A stretch of 64,000 nucleotides of DNA from Vanessa cardui (Eukaryota; Arthropoda; Insecta; Lepidoptera; Nymphalidae), in NCBI RefSeq assembly GCF_905220365.1, contig NC_061134.1, positions 697,001 through 761,000 of the forward strand, written 5' to 3'. How positions within the stretch are numbered: position 1 is the first letter of the stretch; every line of letters begins with the position of its first letter. The position numbers and the translations under genes are program-made. Below are positions 62,901-64,000 of the stretch, piece after piece. A model generated the notes under the pieces. That model worked only from the letters and a program-made list of their open reading frames with translations, was not told where the DNA came from and searched no databases.

Positions 62901-63496
62901 TTGAACTATTTAGTTGCAATTACTTCACATTGCAGACAGCATAGGGTAATAGAAATAGTTCTTTATAACAAAAATACAATTAACATATTCTCTTTACATT
63001 TTTTGCCATTACATGCTACACATGCATGTTACATGTGTTCTGTGACTTACAAAGTAAAGAACGCTTTAAAAAAGTGTAACTAACAGTTAACCAATAAGTA
63101 AACGCACACTGGCAAATCGATATGGCGTTTGGCGTGTGTCAAGCATAGCTGATACGCACACAGAGATATATTAGCTTCATTTGTTTTAACTCTTTTGTAG
63201 TACATTCTGTCTAGATATACAAATAAATTAAGCCAAACGGCTACACCTCTCAGCATAGTCAGGTCTGTGTTATCTAAAACTGGTATTATTATAAGTTATT
63301 TCATTTCCAGTTGAGTGCCAGTTGTCGTAATATACGACCCGCTAATGCGAACTGCACCTGCATACCCGATCGGCTGGAACTTCTAGGGGGAGAAGTCACC
63401 AATTTGGTAGCAGTGGACTGTTCCATGCGACATCTCAAGGTCATGCCCACCAATCTGCCGCCCAACACGGCTAAGTTGAACGTTTCATATAACAAT
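14885..63496 (+). CDS. Leucine-rich-repeat secreted/surface protein, seven exons, 3' incomplete (halfway-like?)
   Basis: Joined from exons 14885-14911, 50931-51008, 56100-56286, 59715-59840, 62070-62270, 62551-62720 and 63311-63496: 975 nt, 325 codons, no stop, with phases matching at every junction. Residues 12-27 (IWCYLLMF...) are a hydrophobic signal-peptide core. Residues 36-57 are Pro/Lys rich. C58, C66, C72, C82 and C83 form a cysteine cluster. Residues about 105-207 carry leucine-rich repeats (LNISNNNLS at 151-159, LDASANNLTEFP at 180-191, VDLSGN at 203-208). C268, C278, C280 and C300 resemble an LRR N-terminal cap, followed by another repeat ending LNVSYNN. Several N-glycosylation sequons (N101, N109, N152, N186) fit an extracellular protein. 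Such proteins usually mediate protein-protein contacts at the cell surface. I infer arthropod protein halfway (hfw) as the likely family from the combination of secretion signal, early Cys cluster and LRRs; this is a guess, and other secreted LRR proteins are possible. More exons should lie beyond the window. Confidence 0.82.
17593..17872 (+). repeat. SINE-A, near full length
   Basis: AGCTGAGCAGTGGTTAGAAC to TTTACAGGCTGTCAC, with a box B-like ATTCAAACCC. Confidence 0.8.
18112..18275 (+). mobile_element. Repeat E, uninterrupted copy
   Basis: It reads TTAGCTGTGCCCGCGACC, GCCTAAGTTACTCCTTA, CAAAATCGGTCCAGCCG and TTCCAGAGATTAG. It serves as the empty site for the SINE in 57841-58385. Confidence 0.7.
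18350..18700 (+). repeat. Unnamed dispersed repeat, copy 1
   Basis: It shares order and sequence with 59425-59665: CAAAGCTCCAAACGTAGT, AATTTTAGAGAACAGACAAA, GGCCGTATAGAG, AAACAAAATGAAAG. The role is unknown. It lies about 75 bp downstream of a copy of repeat E. Confidence 0.5.
19615..19805 (+). repeat. Relative of the 52660 repeat
   Basis: GTCGCGATAATCTCGGG and CTGAACGGATTTTCATTTGGG; the 3' part is diverged. Confidence 0.45.
19862..20098 (+). repeat. SINE-B, full length
   Basis: GACCTCCATGGTCGAGTGG to the TTTATTTATTATTATT tail. Confidence 0.85.
21750..21919 (+). repeat. Repeat C, interrupted by the antisense LINE
   Basis: GTTGTATTTCGGTTTGAAGGG to CATCAAGTGGACCATG, ending exactly where the LINE poly(T) begins. 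Confidence 0.7.
21920..22128 (-). mobile_element. Second copy of the R1/jockey-like LINE 3' end, antisense
   Basis: The reverse complement matches the 3'UTR of the 593-1030 element: GGTACCGCTGG, TTTTTTAGTGGGTAAACCCGG, and TTTCCAGCGAG followed by the A run. The poly(A) appears as T's at 21920-21927. It directly abuts, and probably interrupts, a fragment of repeat C that ends at 21919 and may resume near 22131. Overlapping frames of 61-119 codons here are antisense readings of the element. Confidence 0.75.
22468..22712 (+). repeat. SINE-A with a deletion in the head
   Basis: GAGTCGAGATG joins directly to TCTTAAGCGATGATTGC, so about 25 bp of the A-box region is lost. The tail is CAGTCTGTTGTTGT. 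Confidence 0.75.
24845..25020 (+). mobile_element. LINE ORF end and 3'UTR fragment
   Basis: It contains AAGAAAAGAGCGTACTCC, AAGGCCGGCAACGCATCTGC, GGTGCTGCAGATGTCCATGG and GATGAGCCTCCTGC, then an A run. This 3' end is very common in Lepidoptera. It is the last part of a non-LTR element, 5'-truncated. Confidence 0.65.
25161..25547 (+). mobile_element. LINE 3' end, family D, with (GATTT)n tail
   Basis: The best copy of family D. It ends AGCCTACTTGAATAAAG and then short GATTT repeats, a tail typical of many lepidopteran non-LTR elements. It has no protein-coding capacity left. Confidence 0.75.
26448..26710. mobile_element. Second copy of the 29951 MITE, inverted and truncated
   Basis: It begins AGTACGACACAACTTAATG and follows the reverse complement of 29951-30273 through GAATATTATCTTTACACAAA, AATTTGACACGTCG and CGATAGGGAGCTATTTCTG, losing the far terminal repeat. 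It carries extra sequence near 26620-26650 that the other copy lacks. A shorter piece of the same family is visible at 22945-22990. Confidence 0.7.
27328..27535 (-). repeat. Repeat C, antisense
   Basis: GATGGTAAGTGGTAACCACT, CTTGTGCCTGTGGTTACACT, CTCACTCACCCTTCAAACTG. Confidence 0.7.
28053..28335 (-). repeat. SINE-A, antisense
   Basis: It runs from CAACAACAACGACAGAC to GATGCACTCGTTCTAAC. It shows the (GTT)n tail of the family on the minus strand. It forms an inverted pair with 29131-29420. Confidence 0.8.
28415..28590 (+). repeat. LINE 3' end, CAACCGACTTCAAAAAGG type
   Basis: CAACCGACTTCAAAAAGG, then ACTTTTTACTGGGTGGACC and AGTCCAGTTCTGATGATGG, a common lepidopteran retroelement 3' region. 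A short antisense piece occurs at about 44005-44035. Confidence 0.6.
29131..29420 (+). repeat. SINE-A, near full length
   Basis: GAGTCGAGATGGCCCAGTGG to TTTACAGGCTGAC. The B box reads GGTTTCAAAACC, a mutated form. Confidence 0.8.
29951..30273. mobile_element. Tc1/mariner-like MITE with long TIRs
   Basis: 323 bp. The left end TATAGTACGACACAAC continues through TTAGATGTAGCAT. The right end is its near-perfect reverse complement, about 28-30 bp. A TA target duplication is consistent with both flanks. No coding capacity. Confidence 0.8.
30280..30482 (+). repeat. Relative of the 52660 repeat
   Basis: TAATGGATTTTCATGCGG to ATGTAAAGCCGGGATGTGTA. It starts immediately after the TIR MITE ending at 30273. 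Confidence 0.5.
30651..30890 (+). repeat. Repeat C
   Basis: GTGGTAGGGCTTCGAGCAAGG, CACCAGATATTCTACCGCC and GACCGTCCGCCTACCTACC, with a deletion in the middle. Confidence 0.65.
31240..31495 (+). repeat. Relative of the 52660 repeat
   Basis: ACGCAACGGATTATGATGGG to CCGTGCGAAGCCGAGGCAGG. Confidence 0.5.
32574..32912 (+). repeat. SINE-A with an internal duplication
   Basis: A full-length copy in which a segment beginning ATTCTGCCATATGTGT (to AGCCGC) occurs twice in tandem at about 32753-32817. It ends AGCTGTTGTTGTTG. Confidence 0.8.
32985..33076 (+). mobile_element. LINE 3' tail fragment
   Basis: GACGTCAGATAGAGAAG, GAAGAAGAAGATATATGCCG and AAATTGGGATAAGTGCAGG with a short GAT-type end form a common lepidopteran non-LTR 3' terminus. 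The hAT MITE lies immediately downstream. Confidence 0.55.
33086..33323. mobile_element. hAT-type MITE, 238 bp, with 8-bp TSD
   Basis: It starts CAGTGGCTTAGCTAGG and ends CGATAGTTACGCCACTG, imperfect terminal inverted repeats with the CAGTGG end of many insect hAT MITEs. It is flanked by a perfect 8-bp direct repeat, GACTTACT (33078-33085 and 33324-33331). The interior is GC-richer than its surroundings (GGGCCC motifs) and non-coding. Confidence 0.85.
33469..33713 (+). repeat. SINE-B, full length with (TTTA)n tail
   Basis: ACCTCCATGGTCGAGTGG to a run of TTTA units at about 33690-33713. Confidence 0.85.
34196..34275 (-). repeat. Repeat C fragment, antisense
   Basis: GGTCACCTGATATTATGTGG to ATTGGCGCTGTGAGCAATAT. 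Confidence 0.45.
34512..34640 (+). repeat. Unnamed dispersed repeat, GCTCACCCTGTGTGCTC type, copy 2
   Basis: It matches 12521-12625 (GCGATGTTTACTGCGGCTC, GCCCTGTGTGCTCAATA, GGAGCGGTCATTCCGAG). Confidence 0.55.
34780..34960 (+). repeat. LINE 3' end, TAGCCTATGTCCTTTCTTGG type
   Basis: TAGTCGCCCACGTATTTGGG, AGCCTATGTCCTTTCTTGG, TTCAGCGGTTTGGTCG and the (ACAG)-rich end, then TTATAATATTAATATG. Two overlapping frames of 67-68 codons are chance readings. Confidence 0.6.
36116..36343 (+). other. Unrecognised 75-codon frame inside the transposon
   Basis: It begins MKRSISPDRMDPEANNRPIS and ends ...VQWRMFTNFDY, polar and Ser/Pro/Asn rich in its first half. It starts three bases after an acceptor-like TTTAG. 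I do not recognise it. It may be a remnant of a second transposon-encoded exon or a chance frame. It lies upstream of, and in the same direction as, the THAP fragment. Confidence 0.2.
36430..36540 (+). promoter_or_regulatory. GC-rich CRE-containing segment before the THAP fragment
   Basis: TGACGTCA at 36466-36473 within GGTGTGACGTCATTGTACAA, then GTCCGCCCGCGACTGCGCGC. It is GC-rich inside an AT-rich transposon and directly upstream of the THAP start, so it is probably the old transposase promoter. An inverted partner lies at 37560-37640. Confidence 0.4.
36560..36727 (+). pseudogene. THAP-domain N-terminal fragment (55 codons)
   Basis: The frame ATG...TAA encodes MSSPNTRKSCVLIKCKN..., then LYFVVPKD and TRKKLIKAM. 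This fits the first half of a THAP zinc finger: two cysteines (C10, C15), the F-x-x-P core (F28, P31) and the R-K-K-x-I helix. The position normally held by the invariant Trp is Leu40 (TTG, one base from TGG). The later C-x2-H pair is absent and the frame stops soon after. A GC-rich, promoter-like segment lies just upstream. It is the decayed 5' coding exon of a THAP transposase. The family call rests on motif pattern only. Confidence 0.6.
37049..37375 (+). mobile_element. LINE 3' end, family D, nested in the transposon
   Basis: It matches 25161-25547 along its length: TTTGCCGTTTCGTAAATTC, TTCTCGGTAGAATC, AAGTGCTTGTAAAAGCC, ending TTGAATAAAGTTTATTTTGA. An A-rich stretch follows at 37380-37395. 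It is a 5'-truncated non-LTR retrotransposon end (CR1/L2-like by its tail; the family is inferred) that landed in the older DNA transposon. Confidence 0.75.
37560..37640 (-). promoter_or_regulatory. Inverted partner of the GC-rich CRE segment
   Basis: TGACGTCA at 37594-37601. The reverse complement (CTGTGACGTCATTTCACAA, then CACGCC) parallels the 36460-36490 segment, giving an imperfect inverted pair about 1.1 kb apart within the transposon. Confidence 0.4.
37777..37974 (+). pseudogene. Possible C-terminal transposase remnant
   Basis: An open stretch reads ...EELKYINPCMRTRCYIKI, then LNFLNELKNYHTNKIEL. This recalls the TRTFIRIKxLN segment near the C-terminus of THAP9/P-type transposases. It lacks an ATG and is cut off from the THAP fragment by deletion and a nested LINE. 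The match comes from memory of the family pattern, so treat it as tentative. Confidence 0.35.
38905..39140 (-). repeat. Repeat C, antisense, just outside the 3.8-kb transposon
   Basis: AGGCGGATTAGCAAATAGGCC, AGATGTTATGATGTCACTGG, TACCCTTCAAACCAGACC, diverged. Confidence 0.55.
39930..40100 (-). mobile_element. LINE fragment related to family D, antisense
   Basis: It contains GAGAAGAACCGGCGAAAGAA and ACTCAGCGGG, the antisense of the GAGTTTCTTGCCGGTTCTTCTC stretch of family D. It is diverged, with unclear ends. A short related + strand piece is also present at 33345-33410. Confidence 0.5.
41506..41750 (-). repeat. SINE-A, antisense, with internal deletion
   Basis: AGGCTGTAAATTCCCACTG to CATTCTAACCAATGGGC. 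The stretch between GCCGAGCACG and TGCGGTGCTTACC is shortened. Confidence 0.75.
43125..43262 (+). repeat. Repeat C fragment
   Basis: GGGGTGGTACCACTCATCAT, ATTCTACCGTCAAGCAGC and AGAGTTAGTGAGTCAGACTA. Confidence 0.5.
44433..44587 (-). mobile_element. LINE 3' end, family D, antisense fragment
   Basis: The reverse complement of the family D tail: ATAAACTTTATTCAAGTAGGC, then a degraded segment equivalent to the CTACTTTCCGAACC region. A more degenerate piece of the same family lies just upstream at 44250-44310 (ACCGAGAAGAACCGGC). Confidence 0.65.
44631..44932 (+). repeat. SINE-A, near full length
   Basis: GAGCTGAGATGGCCCAGTGG, with an intact-looking box B (GGGTTCAAACCC), ending TTTACAGGCTGTTAC. 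Confidence 0.85.
47585..47830 (+). repeat. SINE-like element of a third family, decayed
   Basis: A tRNA-like stretch with box-B-like GGATTCGAGTCC (47644-47655) and upstream CGCCTAGTTATCTAATTGG, followed by GTTCTACCGATTAGGGAACA. It resembles another lepidopteran tRNA-derived SINE. It is not a functional tRNA gene, because no cloverleaf closes. Confidence 0.45.
49876..50003 (+). repeat. SINE-B, 5'-truncated
   Basis: It starts at TTCGTTTTCTATGTTGTC and runs to GGATCAGAGTAATGTACG. The tRNA-related head is absent. Confidence 0.75.
50508..50750 (+). repeat. Repeat C, just upstream of exon 2
   Basis: ACTCATCAGATATTCTACTG, CCAGTTTGAAGGGTGAGTGAG, TGACCACTTACCATACCACC. A 61-codon minus frame here is an antisense reading. 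Confidence 0.7.
50931..51008 (+). CDS. LRR gene, coding exon 2 (signal-peptide core)
   Basis: The acceptor ATTGTTGCAG| precedes 26 codons reading VKIWCYLLMFLIFNMG..., ending ...LEEMD at the donor |GTAAGA (51009). Entry and exit are both in phase 0. The run of W, L, F, M and I residues is the hydrophobic segment of a signal peptide, with likely cleavage after about residue 28. Unlike the neighbouring intron DNA, this segment has no similarity to the repeats in the window. Confidence 0.78.
51927..52060 (+). repeat. 16-bp tandem repeat, about 8 copies
   Basis: Near-perfect head-to-tail copies of AGTTTTTAGTCTTTTT, in intron 2. Low divergence between copies suggests recent expansion and probable length variation between individuals. 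Confidence 0.9.
52281..52580 (+). repeat. SINE-A, near full length, in intron 2
   Basis: GAGTCGAGATGGCCCAGTGG to ACAGGCTATTGTTGTTGT. A 75-codon frame across it is a chance reading of the SINE. Confidence 0.85.
52660..52865 (+). repeat. LINE 3' end, GCGATAAACTC...GGATTTTCGTGCGG type
   Basis: GTCTGTCTCTCTGTTCGTTC, GATAAACTCCAAAATAG, GAGCGGATTTTCGTGCGG and CGTACGAAGCTGTGATGGG. Relatives lie at 19615-19805, 30280-30482 and 31240-31495, all + strand. It may be RTE-like; the family is not certain. Confidence 0.55.
52865..53040 (-). repeat. Repeat C fragment, antisense
   Basis: CTCCGTAAGAAATATTAATC, ACATCAATGCGCCACCGGCC, CGCACCCTTGAAGCC. Confidence 0.55.
53131..53300 (-). repeat. Repeat C, antisense
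   Basis: GGTTGGCGGACGAGCATATG, ATAGACAATGACGCTGTAAG, CTTGTGCCTGTAGTTACACT. This second copy lies only 90 bp from the previous one in the same orientation. Confidence 0.65.
53930..54085 (+). repeat. LINE 3' end, same type as 34780
   Basis: GCTATGTCCTTTCTCAGAG, AAATTTCATCGGTTTAGTCG, ACAGACATACAGTCAGG, then TTATAATATTAATATAG. Shorter relatives are at 25025-25130, 46070-46180 and 51215-51330. Confidence 0.55.
54865..55132 (+). repeat. SINE-A, in intron 2
   Basis: AGCCGAGATGGCCGAGTGG to TTACAGGCTGATGATGA. It lacks the segment between GTGTTTAATG and CCACCAACCCGC. Confidence 0.8.
55795..55965 (-). repeat. SINE-A, decayed antisense copy in intron 2
   Basis: It retains GGGAAGGTTTCGAGCACG, ATGTGCCGGTTTTCTCAAG and TTTTCCTTCACCGTCAAGC. 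Confidence 0.6.
56100..56286 (+). CDS. LRR gene, coding exon 3 (cysteine cluster)
   Basis: The acceptor CTTCCAG| at 56099 and donor |GTGAGT at 56287 bound 187 nt, entering in phase 0 and leaving in phase 1. The exon is clearly GC-richer than the AT-rich introns. It encodes a Pro/Lys/Glu-rich linker, then KGKCFHMSREHCPTEPKC and, a little further on, FCCDV. The five cysteines suggest an extracellular disulfide-bonded cap ahead of the leucine-rich repeats. No stop occurs in the joined frame. Confidence 0.88.
57841..58385 (+). mobile_element. Repeat E, split by a SINE-A insertion
   Basis: The left part is 57841-57906 (TAGCTGTGCCCGCGAGC). The right part begins at about 58207 (CCTAAGTTACTCCTTATTAT, then CAAAATCGGTCCAGTCG, then CAGACAGACAGACAG). 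The interruption is SINE-A at 57907-58206. An intact copy at 18112-18275 gives the pre-insertion sequence. The type is common in Lepidoptera and is probably the 3' part of a non-LTR element or a non-autonomous relative. Confidence 0.75.
57907..58206 (-). repeat. SINE-A, antisense, inserted in repeat E with TSD
   Basis: 300 bp flanked by the 9-bp direct repeat CCTAAGTTA (57898-57906 and 58207-58215). It contains a short (AT)n microsatellite expansion (58107-58131) where other copies have a plain linker. Confidence 0.85.
59425..59665 (+). repeat. Unnamed dispersed repeat, copy 2
   Basis: It corresponds to 18350-18700: AAAAGCTCCAGCCGTAGTAG, AATTTTAGAGAGCGGAAAAA, GGCCGCATATAAACAAAAT. No terminal repeats are seen. 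It sits just before exon 4. Confidence 0.5.
59715..59840 (+). CDS. LRR gene, coding exon 4
   Basis: The acceptor TTCTTCTACAG| has a good pyrimidine tract and the donor is |GTAAGC at 59841. The exon has 126 nt and is phase 1 at both ends, so it can be skipped without a frame change. The split codon made with exon 3 is ATG (M98). It reads ...TNLHVLNATIDELDVSQAVF..., then LTSMALTDGNIGKIV, a degenerate leucine-rich repeat. N101 and N109 are N-glycosylation sequons. Confidence 0.87.
59841..62069 (+). other. Intron 4 of the LRR gene
   Basis: About 2.2 kb. It holds one SINE-A copy (60101-60395). The remainder is AT-rich with no recognisable element. Confidence 0.8.
60101..60395 (+). repeat. SINE-A, in intron 4, disrupted head
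   Basis: GCTGCCATTGCCCGGTG replaces most of the usual A box. The body from GCATCTTAACCGATGATTGC to ACTGTTGTTGTTG is intact. Confidence 0.75.
62070..62270 (+). CDS. LRR gene, coding exon 5 (leucine-rich repeats)
   Basis: The acceptor CCGTCTAG| and donor |GTGAGA bound 201 nt, phase 1 at both ends. The exon encodes three LRR strands: ACLNISNNNLS, VLDASANNLTEFPLSL and KISVDLSG, the last completed in exon 6. The LxxLxLxxN spacing is clear. The GC content is far above that of the flanking intron. Confidence 0.9.
62271..62550 (+). other. Intron 5 of the LRR gene
   Basis: 280 nt, GTGAGA...CCCACAG, AT-rich, no repeat seen. Confidence 0.85.
62551..62720 (+). CDS. LRR gene, coding exon 6
   Basis: The acceptor ATTCCCACAG| and donor |GTAAGT bound 170 nt, entering in phase 1 and leaving in phase 0. 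It completes SG|NNYLPCKHF and continues through a less regular segment with C238 (RTYCALDLTFNWF) to ...LRVQEE. It probably forms the end of the first LRR block and a linker to the next cysteine cluster. The intron before it is only 280 nt. Confidence 0.9.
62721..63310 (+). other. Intron 6 of the LRR gene
   Basis: 590 nt, GTAAGT...TTTCCAG, with no repeat or regulatory motif that I can support. Confidence 0.85.
63311..63496 (+). CDS. LRR gene, coding exon 7 (LRR N-cap-like cysteines plus repeat)
   Basis: The acceptor TTTCCAG| and donor |GTGAGT bound 186 nt in phase 0. The cysteines in LSASCRNI, NCTCIPDR and VAVDCSM have the spacing of an LRRNT-type cap. They are followed by LKVMPTNLPPNTAKLNVSYNN, a repeat. 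This marks the start of a second LRR block, so the protein should continue with further repeats beyond 64000. Confidence 0.88.
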
Positions 63497-64000
63497 GTGA
63501 GTAGATGATCTAAAAATTTAGAAATTTCAAAATATTCCGTTGATAATTTAAGTACCTTTGTTGAACTATCGACTTTAATTCTTAATGATATAGAATTCAA
63601 AGTAAATCTAGACTTAAAGGCGTATATGTAGTTCGACACAAAAGTTAGTTAGTCAGTTTTTTTCATTTAATAAGATGACCACGTACTGGCCTTAATATTT
63701 ATTGCTATTTATATATAATCACACAAATCTTTATATTTTTTCTTTTTGTTATTTACCTTGTATTAATTCAGTGCCTGCGACGTGACGTACGTATTGACTC
63801 GCCACCACAGAATTCCAGCGTTGAAACTCATATTACAATGATTTCAACATAAGCTGAGTGGTTTACCAGTTTGGACATCACATACTCTGTGTGTTTTTGT
63901 TATTTTGTATGTATATATTTGTATGATCTGTAAAATGTGCATGTCCAAATTAAGATTTTTTGATTTGATTTGAATATAAAGTCAATCAATTATTATAACA
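63497..64000 (+). other. Start of intron 7, with a LINE-like tail at its end
   Basis: It opens with GTGAGT. At 63771 a strong acceptor-like site (long pyrimidine tract, then TTCAG) precedes 26 in-phase codons and a TAA at 63850. The same stretch runs on to a (GATTT)n-type tail near 63960, like the 3' ends of lepidopteran non-LTR elements elsewhere in the window. I therefore read it as a retrotransposon 3' end, not as a terminal exon. Confidence 0.5.

Noticed and set aside
63301..63639. 112-codon minus-strand frame
   Set aside because: It is the antisense shadow of exon 7, whose plus-strand reading has LRR and cysteine motifs and matching phases.

Overview
The window is nuclear DNA of an insect, almost certainly a lepidopteran and probably a butterfly. 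It is AT-rich and has spliceosomal introns with GT..AG ends. It is crowded with dispersed repeats of a kind typical of Lepidoptera: tRNA-derived SINEs, 5'-truncated non-LTR retrotransposon ends, MITEs and DNA-transposon relics. There are no prokaryotic operons, CRISPR arrays or rRNA genes. Nearly all long reading frames are chance frames or lie inside repeats.

One host gene can be built by hand, on the + strand. Seven coding exons (14885-14911, 50931-51008, 56100-56286, 59715-59840, 62070-62270, 62551-62720, 63311-63496) join with matching phases and consensus splice sites into an open frame of 325 codons that runs off the right edge. The product starts with a signal sequence, followed by a short proline/lysine-rich stretch, a cysteine cluster (C58, C66, C72, C82, C83), several leucine-rich repeats, and a second cysteine cluster followed by another repeat. 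It is a secreted or cell-surface LRR protein. The arthropod protein halfway (hfw) is my best guess at the family, not a firm identification. The first coding exon is only nine codons. It sits just downstream of a GC-richer promoter/5'UTR-like segment (about 14300-14884) and is separated from exon 2 by an intron of about 36 kb.

Layout: 1-14300 is presumed intergenic DNA with two copies of a MITE (one split by a LINE), SINEs and a CpG-rich patch near 5.95-6.2 kb. 14300-14911 is the promoter region and first coding exon. 14912-50930 is intron 1, dense with repeats, including a 3.8-kb DNA transposon with intact ends, an 8-bp target duplication and a THAP-domain remnant. 50931-64000 holds exons 2-7 with smaller introns that also carry repeats.

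The best evidence outside the gene is the insertion record. Two nested insertions can be read against uninterrupted copies present in the same window (a LINE in a MITE, and a SINE in another repeat). Two DNA elements (35051-38875 and 33086-33323) have perfect 8-bp target-site duplications. I see no new defence or metabolic system. The most unusual object is the THAP-bearing relic, which I read as a decayed P-element-superfamily transposon.
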